Both the position numbers and the translations under genes were made by a program. This document shows positions 19,511-28,363 of a stretch of 52,316 nt of DNA, in pieces; positions within the stretch are counted from its first letter, which is position 1, and every line of letters begins with the position of its first letter. The stretch comes from an uncultured Thiogranum sp. GTDB taxonomy: Bacteria > Pseudomonadota > Gammaproteobacteria > DSM-19610. The notes below the pieces were generated by a model that searched no databases, was not told the origin of the DNA, and worked only from the letters and a program-made list of their open reading frames with translations. Location: contig CAJXFW010000002.1 of the NCBI GenBank assembly GCA_913053655.1, positions 1-52,316 on the forward strand. Reading direction: 5' to 3'.

Positions 19511-20290
19511 TTGGGAAAACCGGCAAAAATCTATCTGGTGGGTGCGGGACCCGGTGATCCGGACCTGCTCACGGTAAAAGCCCAGCGTTTGATCCAGACG
19601 GCGGACACGGTTGTCTATGACCGGCTGGTGTCGCGTGAAATCCTCAACCTGATACCCGATTCGGTATCGCGTGTGTACGTCGGCAAGGTGACCAATCGCC
19701 ATACACTCAGCCAGCAGGAAATCAACGCGCTGCTGGTGAAACTGGCCAGGAAGCATCAGCGTGTGGTGCGTCTGAAGGGCGGAGACCCTTTCATTTTCGG
19801 CCGCGGCGGTGAAGAGGCGCTGGCACTGGCACGCAACGGTATACTTTTTGAAGTGGTGCCGGGGATTACCGCCGCGCAGGCTTGCGCCGCTTATGCGGGT
19901 ATACCTCTGACCCATCGCGGCCTCGCCCGGGGCGTGCAATTCGTGACCGGGCATTGCAAGGACAACGAGGCGTTGGTGCTTGATCCGGCGGCATTGTCGG
20001 ATACCGGGCAGACATTGGTGATCTATATGGGCCTCGCCCACCTGCCGCAGATTGTTTGCGATCTTGTTGATGCCGGTCGGTCCGCAGATACCCCGGCAGC
20101 AGTTATCGAGCGCGGTACCACACCACGCCAGCGACATATCGTTACGACCCTCGGCGAATTGCCGCAGGTTGTTGAACAACAGACCATTTTATCGCCAGCC
20201 ATATTGATTATCGGGCCGGTCGTTACCCTGGCGGAGGAGCTGGAGTGGTTTATGCCCTGGGCGCAGGAAGTGGAACTCAAATATGCCTAG
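19511..20290 (+). CDS. nirE: Uroporphyrinogen-III C-methyltransferase (heme d1 type)
   Basis: A SAM-dependent methyltransferase of 259 residues that makes precorrin-2, the first committed step toward heme d1. The TTG start at 19511 is preceded by AGGAGG at ideal spacing. The longer open frame would begin inside the FNR box and is rejected. Motifs: VGAGPGDPDLLTVKA, VVYDRLVS, RLKGGDPFIFGRGGEEA and PGITAAQACAAYAGIPLTHR. It overlaps nirC by 8 bp. Confidence 0.95.
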   Translation: MGKPAKIYLVGAGPGDPDLLTVKAQRLIQTADTVVYDRLVSREILNLIPDSVSRVYVGKVTNRHTLSQQEINALLVKLARKHQRVVRLKGGDPFIFGRGGEEALALARNGILFEVVPGITAAQACAAYAGIPLTHRGLARGVQFVTGHCKDNEALVLDPAALSDTGQTLVIYMGLAHLPQIVCDLVDAGRSADTPAAVIERGTTPRQRHIVTTLGELPQVVEQQTILSPAILIIGPVVTLAEELEWFMPWAQEVELKYA

Positions 20291-20603
20291 GACGCTTGTG
20301 TTTCTCGCTCTGTGCGCATTAGCAACGTCTACCACGGCGGCAGCTGTCAGTGCGGAGCGCCAGACCGAGTTACGCGATCTTGTCCACCAGGACTGTGGCG
20401 CCTGCCACGGCATGCGCCTGACCGGTGGACTGGGTCCGGCACTAACGTCACAGGCATTGCAAGGCAAGAGTCATGATTTCCTGTTTGTGACCATCAGCGA
20501 AGGACGGCCCGGAACACCCATGCCGCCGTGGCGAACGCAGCTTACCGAACAGGAAATCAACTGGATCGTCGATTACCTGAAGACGCCGGAGGAAAGCCCG
20601 TGA
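20283..20603 (+). CDS. nirC: Small periplasmic cytochrome c NirC
   Basis: A 106-residue monoheme cytochrome with a signal peptide (LVFLALCALATSTTAAA) and one heme motif CGACHG near residue 38. The likely Met ligand lies in GTPMPPW. It matches cytochrome c55X/NirC of nir clusters, which can pass electrons to NirS and supports d1 maturation. It overlaps nirE at the start and nirF by 4 bp (GTGA), so expression is coupled. Confidence 0.9.
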   Translation: MPRTLVFLALCALATSTTAAAVSAERQTELRDLVHQDCGACHGMRLTGGLGPALTSQALQGKSHDFLFVTISEGRPGTPMPPWRTQLTEQEINWIVDYLKTPEESP

Positions 20604-21769
20604 GATCTTTCCTTGTGGCGGTCTTCACCTTCCTTTTTATTGCCGGTGCTGCGGCCGCAGAGTTGCGTGGCACGGGTGATCTCGGTGTGGTGATAGAACG
20701 CGCCAACGGCAAGCTGCTGGTCGTGGAGCACAGCGGTAACAGCCGTCTGGCCGAGGTCGAAGGACTCGGCGACCTGTCCCACGCGACCGTCGTATTTTCA
20801 CGCGACGAGCGTTACGCCTATGTGTTCGGTCGTGATGGCGGCCTGACCAAAGTCGACATTCTGAAGGGCCGCATCGTGAAGCGGGTGATGCAGGCCGGTA
20901 ACAGCATTGGTGGTGCTATCTCCCAGGATGGAAGGTGGGTTGCTGTTTCCAACTATGAACCGGGCGGGGTGCGGGTGTTCGATGCCGCTACGCTGGAGAT
21001 GGTGGCTGATGTACCCGCTGAGTATGCTCCGGGCAAGTTTTCCAAAACGGTGGGTCTGGTGGACGCGCCCGGCAATCAGTTTGTTTTCAGCCTGTACGAC
21101 GGTGACCAGATCTGGCTTATGGATATGGCGGATCCGCATAAACCCCGCATTAAACGTTTCGAAAATATCGGCAGGGCCCCTTACGATGCCCTGATTACAC
21201 CGGACGGGCGTTATTACATCGCCGGCCTGTTTGGCGAGGACAGTATGGCGCTGCTGGACCTATGGCACCCGGAACAGGGCGTACGGAAAATACTCAAGGG
21301 GTATGCCGCACACGAAGAAAAATTGCCGGTATACAAAATGCCCCACCTCGAAGGCTGGGCGATGGCAGGTGACGAGGCTTTCGTGCCTGCCGTGGGCCAG
21401 CACAAGGTGCTGGTGATGAATGCTGGCAGCTGGCAGCAGCAGGCAGCGATTGATGTGCACGGCCAGCCAATATTCGTTATAGCGCGACCCGACGGTCGCC
21501 AGGTGTGGGTGAACTTCGCTTATCCGGACAATGACACGGTGCAGGTCATCGATGTCGAGTCCCGTCGCATTATAAAAACGCTGAAGCCCGGTAAAGCGGT
21601 ACTGCACATGGAATTTACCCCGCGTGGCGAGAATGTCTGGCTATCGGTACGTGACGAGAACCGTATCGACGTTTATGACACCAGTACCCTGAAGCGTGTG
21701 AAGTCGCTTCAGGCAAATAAACCGAGCGGCATTTTTTTTACTGACCGCGCACACAAGATCGGGTTGTGA
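20600..21769 (+). CDS. nirF: Heme d1 biosynthesis protein NirF
   Basis: A 389-residue d1-type propeller without a c-heme domain. The GTG at 20600 overlaps the nirC stop and gives a signal peptide (SFLVAVFTFLFIAGAAAA). No lipobox Cys is visible, unlike the Pseudomonas lipoprotein form. Blades include YAYVFGRDGGLTKVDI, PDGRYYIAGLFGEDSMALLD and LHMEFTPRGENVWLSV. Known role: a late periplasmic step, proposed as a dehydrogenase-like reaction on the d1 precursor. Confidence 0.93.
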   Translation: MRSFLVAVFTFLFIAGAAAAELRGTGDLGVVIERANGKLLVVEHSGNSRLAEVEGLGDLSHATVVFSRDERYAYVFGRDGGLTKVDILKGRIVKRVMQAGNSIGGAISQDGRWVAVSNYEPGGVRVFDAATLEMVADVPAEYAPGKFSKTVGLVDAPGNQFVFSLYDGDQIWLMDMADPHKPRIKRFENIGRAPYDALITPDGRYYIAGLFGEDSMALLDLWHPEQGVRKILKGYAAHEEKLPVYKMPHLEGWAMAGDEAFVPAVGQHKVLVMNAGSWQQQAAIDVHGQPIFVIARPDGRQVWVNFAYPDNDTVQVIDVESRRIIKTLKPGKAVLHMEFTPRGENVWLSVRDENRIDVYDTSTLKRVKSLQANKPSGIFFTDRAHKIGL

Positions 21770-22773
21770 CCATGGAAGCAATGGTTGAAAAACTGCTCAA
21801 TGATTTCCAGCGTAATTTCCCGCTGGAGCCGATGCCGTTTGAGCAGATCGCGCAGCGCCTGAATACCAGCTCCGAGCAAGTGCTGCAAACGCTGAAAGAC
21901 TTGCAGAAAAGAGGTGCCGTAAGCCGTGTCGGGCCCGTGTTCCAGCCCAACACAGTGGGTGCCAGTACTCTGGTCGCCATGTCGGTAGCGGCCAGCCAGC
22001 TGGACCGTGTTGCTGCAATCATCAACCAGTTTCCCCAGGTCAATCACAACTACGAGCGTGAACACCATTACAATCTGTGGTTTGTAGTCACAGCCGAAAA
22101 CGTTTCGGCACTGGGCACAACGCTCAGGGAGATTCAACTGGAAAGTGGACACCGGGCGCTCTCGTTACCGCTGGTCAGGAATTATCACATTGACCTGGGT
22201 TTCCACATGAACCTTGATCGCCAACATGATATTGCTGTGGTATCGGATGGCTGCGATGAGCCCGAAATTCATTTTGAACGTGAAATGTTGCTGGGTGATG
22301 CAGAGGGTCTCATTGAAGTTATTCAGGCCGGTTTGCCACTGGTTGCACGGCCGTATCAGGCCATCGCAAATCGCCTGGGTTATTCCGAACAGGCTGTGAT
22401 CGACAAGCTGCGCAACATGATCGATGCCGGCATCATCAAGCGGCTTGGGGTTGTGGTACGTCATCACGAACTGGGTTATCACGCCAACGCCATGGTGGTG
22501 TGGGACGTGCCCGGTGAACAGGTCGATAAACTGGGGCACCAGCTCGGGCAGCAGGATTGTGTGACCTTGTGCTATCAGCGGCCGCGGCGTCTTCCGGACT
22601 GGCCGTATAACCTGTTCTGCATGGTACATGGCCGAGACCGTGATGATGTGCTGGCCTGTATTGCGCGTATGGTGGACGGGCTTGGTCTGGATGTGATTCC
22701 GCACACGGTTTTGTTTAGCCGAAAGCGTTTCAAACAGCGTGGTGCGCGATACCGGGGGCATCTCAATGGATGA
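21766..22773 (+). CDS. nirDL: Fused siroheme decarboxylase NirD-NirL
   Basis: A 335-residue protein made of two Lrp/AsnC-like units. Unit 1 (~1-150) is NirD-like (VSRVGPVFQPNTVGASTLVA, NHNYEREHHYNLWFVV). Unit 2 (~165-325) is NirL-like (RLGVVVRHHELGYHANAMVV, DWPYNLFCMVHG). The complex with NirG and NirH decarboxylates siroheme at C12 and C18. The GTG at 21766 overlaps the nirF stop; the ATG at 21772 is also possible. Natural NirDL fusions are known in other denitrifiers. Confidence 0.93.
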   Translation: MTMEAMVEKLLNDFQRNFPLEPMPFEQIAQRLNTSSEQVLQTLKDLQKRGAVSRVGPVFQPNTVGASTLVAMSVAASQLDRVAAIINQFPQVNHNYEREHHYNLWFVVTAENVSALGTTLREIQLESGHRALSLPLVRNYHIDLGFHMNLDRQHDIAVVSDGCDEPEIHFEREMLLGDAEGLIEVIQAGLPLVARPYQAIANRLGYSEQAVIDKLRNMIDAGIIKRLGVVVRHHELGYHANAMVVWDVPGEQVDKLGHQLGQQDCVTLCYQRPRRLPDWPYNLFCMVHGRDRDDVLACIARMVDGLGLDVIPHTVLFSRKRFKQRGARYRGHLNG

Positions 22774-23209
22774 GCTTGACCGCCGCATCATCAACCGGTT
22801 GCAGGGCGGTTTTCCAGTCTGCGAGTGCCCGTTTCTGGAAGCGGCGGAGCTGCTGGGTACTACGGAAAGTGAACTGATAGCGCGGATACAGTGCATGCTG
22901 GACGATGGACGGTTGACGCGTTTCGGTCCCCTGTATCACGCCGAGAATATGGGTGGTGCCCTGAGTCTGTGTGCCATGAAAGTGCCCGCCGGAAGCTTTG
23001 ATGAAAGGGCGGAGCAGGTCAATGCGTTCCCTGAGGTCGCGCATAACTACCAGCGCGATCACGAGTTGAACATGTGGTTTGTGCTGGCGACGGAAACACC
23101 GGAGCAGCTTGATGAGTGTCTGCACGAGATCGAAAAAACTACCGGCCTGCCGGTGATAAACCTTCCCAGAAAGGAAGAATTCTACGTCGGGCCGCACTTC
23201 AAGGTGTAA
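22766..23209 (+). CDS. nirG: Siroheme decarboxylase subunit NirG
   Basis: A 147-residue Lrp/AsnC-like protein; the ATG at 22766 overlaps the end of nirDL. An HTH-like N-part (MDELDRRIINRLQGGFPV) is followed by the ligand domain with TRFGPLYHAENMGGALSLC and AHNYQRDHELNMWFVLA. The conserved His-containing HNYxRxHxxNMWF block marks the NirD/NirG side of the complex. Despite the regulator fold it acts as an enzyme subunit. Confidence 0.92.
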   Translation: MDELDRRIINRLQGGFPVCECPFLEAAELLGTTESELIARIQCMLDDGRLTRFGPLYHAENMGGALSLCAMKVPAGSFDERAEQVNAFPEVAHNYQRDHELNMWFVLATETPEQLDECLHEIEKTTGLPVINLPRKEEFYVGPHFKV

Positions 23210-23212
23210 CGC

Positions 23213-23707
23213 ATGAGTATGAGTGCTGATGATCTGGTACAGCTGGACAGACGCATCGTATTGGCAACCCAGGCCGGGCTGCCACTGGATGCCCGACCCT
23301 ACCACCGGCTGGCCTCTGAGCTGGGCGTGGAACCCGATGTAGTGATGGAGCGTTTCCGCATCATGCTGGATGACGGGCGTATCCGGCGTATCGGCGTGGT
23401 GCCAAACCATTACCGGCTGGGCTACTCGGTTAATGCCATGTCAGTCTGGGATGTGCCGGATGGAAATATAAAGGCGATTGGCAAAAAGGTCGGCGCGCTG
23501 GATATAGTCAGCCATTGTTACCACCGGCCCAGGCACCCGCCCGACTGGCCCTACAACCTGTTCGCCATGGTGCATGGACATAGCCAGGAAGAGGTGCGCT
23601 ACAAGATTGAGCGGATTGCGCGACTACTGGGCGATAAGGTTCGCCGGCACGACGTGTTACTCAGTACACGCATCCTGAAAAAGACAGGATTGAGAATCGG
23701 CAACTAG
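23213..23707 (+). CDS. nirH: Siroheme decarboxylase subunit NirH
   Basis: A 164-residue Lrp/AsnC-like protein of the NirL/NirH side: RRIGVVPNHYRLGYSVNAMS, CYHRPRHPPDWPYNLFAMVH. It starts 3 bp after nirG. It resembles the second half of NirDL, so the operon carries two D/G-like and two L/H-like units in all. Confidence 0.92.
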   Translation: MSMSADDLVQLDRRIVLATQAGLPLDARPYHRLASELGVEPDVVMERFRIMLDDGRIRRIGVVPNHYRLGYSVNAMSVWDVPDGNIKAIGKKVGALDIVSHCYHRPRHPPDWPYNLFAMVHGHSQEEVRYKIERIARLLGDKVRRHDVLLSTRILKKTGLRIGN

Positions 23708-23709
23708 TC

Positions 23710-24921
23710 ATGTTCCGGCTATCACAATATATGCAGGAGCTGAAAACGCCGCTGACCAACCCTCAGCGACGTACCCCTCCGGGGCCGGTGGTCATCTGGA
23801 ACCTGATTCGCCGCTGCAACCTGACCTGCAAGCACTGTTATTCCATTTCTGCCGATATCGATTTCCCGGGCGAGCTGAACACACGGGAAGTGTTCGATGT
23901 TATGGACAATCTGCGCGCGTTCGGGGTGCCGGTACTGATCCTGTCAGGCGGCGAACCCCTGTTGAGGCCGGACATCTATGACATCTCGCAGCGTGCAAAG
24001 GACATGGGTTTCTATGTCGGATTGTCCACCAACGGTACCCTGATCGATGAGCAAAATATTGGCCGGATCGCCGCGCTGGGTTACGACTATGTGGGGATCA
24101 GCATTGACGGTATCCGCGAAACCCATGATCGTTTTCGCCGGAAGCAGGGCGCCTTCGACGCTTCCATGCACGCCATCAGGTTATGCCGAAACGCCGGTAT
24201 CAAGGTGGGTATGCGTTTCACACCGACCCGGGATAATGTGCAGGAACTCCCCCTGTTGCTGGATCTCATGGACAAGGAGGATGTCAACAAGCTATACGTA
24301 TCGCACCTGAACTACGCCGGGCGCGGTAACCGCAACCGGCGGTCGGATGTTGTGCATAAAACCACCCGCTCGGTTATGGATCTTTTATTCGATGCCTGCT
24401 GGTCCGACATTCAGGTGGGTCGCCGGCGTGAATTTGTCACTGGCAATAACGATGCGGACGGTGTTTATCTGCTGCAATGGGTGAAGCGCAATGTCCCGCA
24501 ACAGTATGGGTACATGCACCAGCGCCTGACCCAGTGGGGCGGGAATTCGTCCGGTGTGAATATTGCCAACATTGACAATCTTGGTAACGTCCACCCGGAC
24601 ACCTTCTGGTGGAATTACAATCTTGATAATGTGAAAGAACGGCCATTCTCTGAAATCTGGATGGATACCCGTGATCCGCTGATGGCGGGCCTGAAAGCTT
24701 CACCCCGTCCCCTGAAAGGGCGTTGCCGGGTGTGCAGATACCAGGATATGTGTGGCGGCAACACCCGGGTGCGTGCCTTCCAGCTCACCGGTGATCCCTG
24801 GTGGGAAGATCCCGCCTGTTATCTGGATGATGAAGAGCTGGGCATCTGCGCAGCGGACTATGCGCATGACAAGCCGGAAGATATGGCACTGGAAACGCGC
24901 GTCATCCGGCATGCCGGTTAA
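23710..24921 (+). CDS. nirJ: Radical SAM enzyme NirJ
   Basis: A 403-residue radical SAM / SPASM-type protein. The SAM cluster motif CNLTCKHCY holds C36, C40 and C43. LSGGEPLLRPDIYD and STNGTLIDEQNI follow. The C-terminal auxiliary cluster region has CRVCRYQDMCGGN and a later Cys in WWEDPACYL. Known role: replaces the propionates on rings A and B of didecarboxysiroheme on the way to the d1 oxo groups. It is the last gene of the run. The 220-bp stretch after it holds no gene or clear terminator that I can see. Confidence 0.95.
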   Translation: MFRLSQYMQELKTPLTNPQRRTPPGPVVIWNLIRRCNLTCKHCYSISADIDFPGELNTREVFDVMDNLRAFGVPVLILSGGEPLLRPDIYDISQRAKDMGFYVGLSTNGTLIDEQNIGRIAALGYDYVGISIDGIRETHDRFRRKQGAFDASMHAIRLCRNAGIKVGMRFTPTRDNVQELPLLLDLMDKEDVNKLYVSHLNYAGRGNRNRRSDVVHKTTRSVMDLLFDACWSDIQVGRRREFVTGNNDADGVYLLQWVKRNVPQQYGYMHQRLTQWGGNSSGVNIANIDNLGNVHPDTFWWNYNLDNVKERPFSEIWMDTRDPLMAGLKASPRPLKGRCRVCRYQDMCGGNTRVRAFQLTGDPWWEDPACYLDDEELGICAADYAHDKPEDMALETRVIRHAG

Positions 24922-25144
24922 ATAAAGCCTTTATCCCGGGAATCGAGGTTATTACCTGAATCGCCCCGTCCTCTGTAATTCAGCCGATATCCCTGAGTGG
25001 TGTCTATACGGTGTAAGCAGACCTTCGGTTTCAGTCGTTGAACTGGCACAATAGGCTAATGGCTTCTTTGACCGTCCTTACCGAACACGGGTTATTCATC
25101 CTGCAAAGGGAATTTGCATGTTAATTAACAAGGAGAAGTTGAAA

Positions 25145-26140
25145 ATGAAAGACGAAATTATTATTTATCAGGAAAAAGGGCAGCTGGTCGAGGTGCGATT
25201 AGATAGTGCCCAGGATACTGTCTGGTTAAGCCAAAAACAGATGGCCAAGCTATTTAGTAAAGATGTTCGCACTGTTAATGAGCATATCAAGAATCTATTT
25301 GCGGAAGGTGAGTTGGAGCGTGAGCCAACTATCCGGGATTTCCGGATAGTTCGACAAGAGGGTGCGCGACAAGTTACGCGCGAAATCGAACACTATAATC
25401 TAGATGTTATTATTTCCGTAGGTTACCGTGTTAAATCCCAGCAGGGTACACGCTTTCGCCAGTGGGCCACCCGCGTATTGCGCGAGCACCTGACCCAGGG
25501 CTGGACCCTTAACCAGCAGCGCTTCGAGGCCAATGCAAACGAACTGGAAGCGGCGCTTGCGCTGGTTCGCAAGGCGGCGCAGAGTCCGACGCTCAGTAGC
25601 GACGGTGGTCGTGGATTGGTGGAAATCGTTTCCCGATATGCCCAAACTTTCCTGTTGCTGCAACGCTACGATGAAGGGCTACTGACCGAACCCTACGTCC
25701 AGGCCGGTGGTCAGTTGCCTTCGGTCAAAGAGGCTCGTGCTGCGCTAGCCGGTTTGAAGGCTGAATTGATCGCCCGTGGCGAAGCGACAGCGCTGTTTGC
25801 ACAAGAGCGTGAGGATGGGTTGGCCTCCTTGCTCGGTAATCTGGATCAGTCGGCTTTTGGTAAACCGGCCTATCCCTCTATCGAGGCCAAGGCGGCCCAC
25901 CTGCTCTATTTCATCATCAAAAACCATCCGTTTACCGATGGCAACAAGCGCAGCGGTGCCTATCTGTTCGTCGATTTTCTTAATCGCAACGGGCGCCTGT
26001 TCGGAAGAGACAAGCAGCCGGTCATCAATGACATTGGCTTGGCCGCATTGACCCTGCTGGTGGCGGAGTCGAACCCGGTCAACAAGGGAACCATGATTCG
26101 TCTGATAATGAATATGCTAACCGTGGGAGTCGTTAATTAA
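25145..26140 (+). CDS. RhuM-Fic fusion protein
   Basis: 331 residues from the ATG at 25145, which has AGGAG ten bases upstream; an ATG at 25118 is the alternative. The N-terminal ~120 residues match RhuM/virulence-type proteins (WLSQKQMAKLFSKDVRTVNE, LDVIISVGYRVKSQQG, FRQWATRVLREH). The C-terminal half is a Fic/Doc domain with HPFTDGNKRSGAYLF, the AMPylation loop with its His. A target and an antitoxin are not visible. The first ~330 bp are more AT-rich than the rest, as if the 5' part had been acquired separately. Confidence 0.9.
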   Translation: MKDEIIIYQEKGQLVEVRLDSAQDTVWLSQKQMAKLFSKDVRTVNEHIKNLFAEGELEREPTIRDFRIVRQEGARQVTREIEHYNLDVIISVGYRVKSQQGTRFRQWATRVLREHLTQGWTLNQQRFEANANELEAALALVRKAAQSPTLSSDGGRGLVEIVSRYAQTFLLLQRYDEGLLTEPYVQAGGQLPSVKEARAALAGLKAELIARGEATALFAQEREDGLASLLGNLDQSAFGKPAYPSIEAKAAHLLYFIIKNHPFTDGNKRSGAYLFVDFLNRNGRLFGRDKQPVINDIGLAALTLLVAESNPVNKGTMIRLIMNMLTVGVVN

Positions 26141-26178
26141 TCAGGGGTCCCTTAGGTTAAAACTTTTGAGTTCACGGT

Positions 26179-27138
26179 TTATCGTTTTGACGCGCTGGGT
26201 TTTCGCGTTTTACGTACTTTGGGCCGAATACAGCTCAGCTGTGAGGCTGCAATGGCATTTTTTACCACGTCGATGACCTTGGGTCGCGGGAACGTTGCCC
26301 GCCATGCTAATGCCACCACGCGGCAGGGAGACGGGTTTGAAAAGCGACGGATGGCCAGCAGACGCTGGGAGTAGCGGTCCGCACCTGCAGCGGTGCAGGG
26401 CAGTACGGTAAGGCCCATGCCAGAGGCAACCATGTGGCGGATGGTTTCCAGTGAACTGCCCTCGGCGGTATATACCGGGTTGCTCTCGCGGGTCGCTTTG
26501 GGTGCGCAGGCCGGGCAGGCCTCGATAACCTGGTCGCGGAAGCAATGACCGGCACCCAGCATCAGGATGGTTTCGTCCTCCAGGTTTTTGCAGCGCAGGG
26601 TCTTCCGCGCTGTCAGCGGATGAGAGGCGGGCAGCAGGATCACGAAAGGCTCTTCGTACAGGGGCAGGGTAAGGATATTCGGTTCGTCGAATGGCAGTGA
26701 TATTACGATGACATCCAGATCCCCCTGCTTGAGTTTTTCCGCCAGTGCCGCGGTGTAGTTTTCCTCCACGATAAGCGGCATCTTTGGCGCACGTTCGTTC
26801 AGGTTTGGAATCAGGTCGGGAAACAGGTAGGGGCCAATGGTGTAAATTGCGCCGATACGCAGCGGGCCGGCCAGCTGGTCGCTTTCGGCACTGGCAACCT
26901 GGCGCACTGACTGAACGGCTTCCAGTGCCTGTTGTGCCTTTTCCACTACACGTTCGCCGGCAGGTGTCACCCTGACTTCGTGACTGGCACGCTCGAACAG
27001 TACCACCCCGAGCTCTTGTTCCAGTTTTTTTACCGCTACGCTCAATGTCGGCTGGCTGACAAAGCAGGCGGCAGCGGCGCGACCGAAATGACGTTCATGC
27101 GCAAGCGCGACCACATAGCGCAATTCTGACAGGTTCAT
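26179..27138 (-). CDS. oxyR: Hydrogen peroxide sensor-regulator OxyR
   Basis: A 319-residue LysR-type regulator. The ATG at 27138 is preceded by AGGAG. The HTH is at ~1-60 (AAAACFVSQPTLSVAVKKLE). The redox pair falls at C199 (GAGHCFRD) and C208 (EACPA), the same numbers as in E. coli OxyR. It is divergent from the di-heme peroxidase gene, with a matching ATAG-N7-CTAT half-site in the gap. It likely regulates itself and the peroxidase module. Confidence 0.95.
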   Translation of the reverse strand: MNLSELRYVVALAHERHFGRAAAACFVSQPTLSVAVKKLEQELGVVLFERASHEVRVTPAGERVVEKAQQALEAVQSVRQVASAESDQLAGPLRIGAIYTIGPYLFPDLIPNLNERAPKMPLIVEENYTAALAEKLKQGDLDVIVISLPFDEPNILTLPLYEEPFVILLPASHPLTARKTLRCKNLEDETILMLGAGHCFRDQVIEACPACAPKATRESNPVYTAEGSSLETIRHMVASGMGLTVLPCTAAGADRYSQRLLAIRRFSNPSPCRVVALAWRATFPRPKVIDVVKNAIAASQLSCIRPKVRKTRKPSASKR

Positions 27139-27153
27139 CAAAGACTCCTATCG

Positions 27154-27168
27154 ATAGACGCTGGCTAT
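27154..27168 (+). promoter_or_regulatory. Candidate OxyR half-site in the oxyR-ccp gap
   Basis: ATAGACGCTGGCTAT fits the OxyR core ATAG-N7-CTAT, though the inner T and A of the E. coli consensus are not kept. It lies 16 bp before the oxyR start codon, suited to autorepression, and 79 bp before the peroxidase start. Confidence 0.55.
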
Positions 27169-27246
27169 TACAACACCTGGCAAATGCAATTGGCAACATT
27201 GCAAGACCCCGTCTAGGCTTCTTGTCGAGTCAACGGAGGGTTACCA

Positions 27247-28353
27247 ATGATGATAAAACTTGCCATTGCGCTGCTGTTTACCGGGGTGGCGGGCAGTCTG
27301 TCAGCCGCGCCACTGGGCCTGCCACCGGTGCCGATACCGGAAAATAATCCACAGACAGCTGCTAAGATCGCGCTGGGCGACAAGTTGTTTCACGATGCCC
27401 GTTTCAGTGCCGACGGTAAGGTGAGCTGTTCGACCTGCCACTCACAGGCAAAGGCGTTTACCGATAATCTGCCGGTCTCAAAGGGTTTCAACGGCCTGAC
27501 CGGGACCCGCAATGCGCCGACGGTGATTAACGCTGCCTACATGAAGACACTATTCTGGGACGGCCGGGAGCCGGATCTGGAGGGCCAGTCAAAGCAACCA
27601 CCCATCAACCCGGTTGAAGGCGGTCTGCCGGACCACAAACCGCTGCTGGCCGTTATCCGCAAGGACCGGGATTACGTAAGGGCATTCAGGGGTGTGTTTG
27701 GTGTTGCTGCCGATGCGATCAGTATGGATCACGTTGCCATGGCCATTGCGAGTTTCGAGCGCACCATCGTGGCCGGCGATTCGCCTTTTGATCGCTATTA
27801 CTACGCCGGTGACAAAAAGGCGATGACTGCGGCGCAGATCCGTGGCCTGGCCATCTTTACCGGAAAAGGGCGTTGTGTGTCCTGTCATACCATTGAGCAG
27901 ACACAGGCGTTGTTTACGGATAACCGTTTTCACAATATCGGTATCGGGTTCAAAAAGATCCATGGCAGGGAGGCGCAGACTGCCGAACAGTTCCTGCGGG
28001 CCAAACGCAAGGGCGCTGATGTGGATGTCACGGTGCTGACAAAGCAAACCATGTCAGAGCTGGGGCGTTTCGCAGTGACGGAAAACATTACCCAGGTGGG
28101 CGCTTTCAAAACGCCGACCCTGCGCAACGTCGACAAGACCGAACCCTACATGCACGACGGCAGTCTTGCGACGCTGGAAGAAGTGGTTGATTTTTACAAC
28201 AACGGTGGACGCGTGAAGGAAACCGATCCGGTGTCCGGCTTTCTCAGTGGCGGTATTCGCCCGCTGGGTCTGAGCAAGGGCGAAAAGAAGGATCTGGTCA
28301 AGTACATGGAAGCGCTGACCAGCCCCGATCTTGAACGGTTCACGAAACGCTGA
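27247..28353 (+). CDS. Di-heme cytochrome c peroxidase (CcpA/MauG family)
   Basis: A 368-residue periplasmic enzyme with a signal peptide (ALLFTGVAGSLSA) and two c-hemes: CSTCH at 61-65 and CVSCH near residue 210. The segment EPYMHDGSLATLEEVVDFY is the C-terminal signature. Family role: reduces H2O2 to water with electrons from small cytochromes. It is divergent from oxyR and followed 10 bp later by a metallophosphoesterase and then a monoheme cytochrome, which could be its donor. Confidence 0.93.
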   Translation: MMIKLAIALLFTGVAGSLSAAPLGLPPVPIPENNPQTAAKIALGDKLFHDARFSADGKVSCSTCHSQAKAFTDNLPVSKGFNGLTGTRNAPTVINAAYMKTLFWDGREPDLEGQSKQPPINPVEGGLPDHKPLLAVIRKDRDYVRAFRGVFGVAADAISMDHVAMAIASFERTIVAGDSPFDRYYYAGDKKAMTAAQIRGLAIFTGKGRCVSCHTIEQTQALFTDNRFHNIGIGFKKIHGREAQTAEQFLRAKRKGADVDVTVLTKQTMSELGRFAVTENITQVGAFKTPTLRNVDKTEPYMHDGSLATLEEVVDFYNNGGRVKETDPVSGFLSGGIRPLGLSKGEKKDLVKYMEALTSPDLERFTKR

Positions 28354-28363
28354 GGAGAGTACC

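Noticed and set aside
24922-25144. tRNA or small RNA in the gap after nirJ
   Set aside because: I could not fold a cloverleaf or find a promoter-terminator pair; the stretch seems to hold nothing recognisable.
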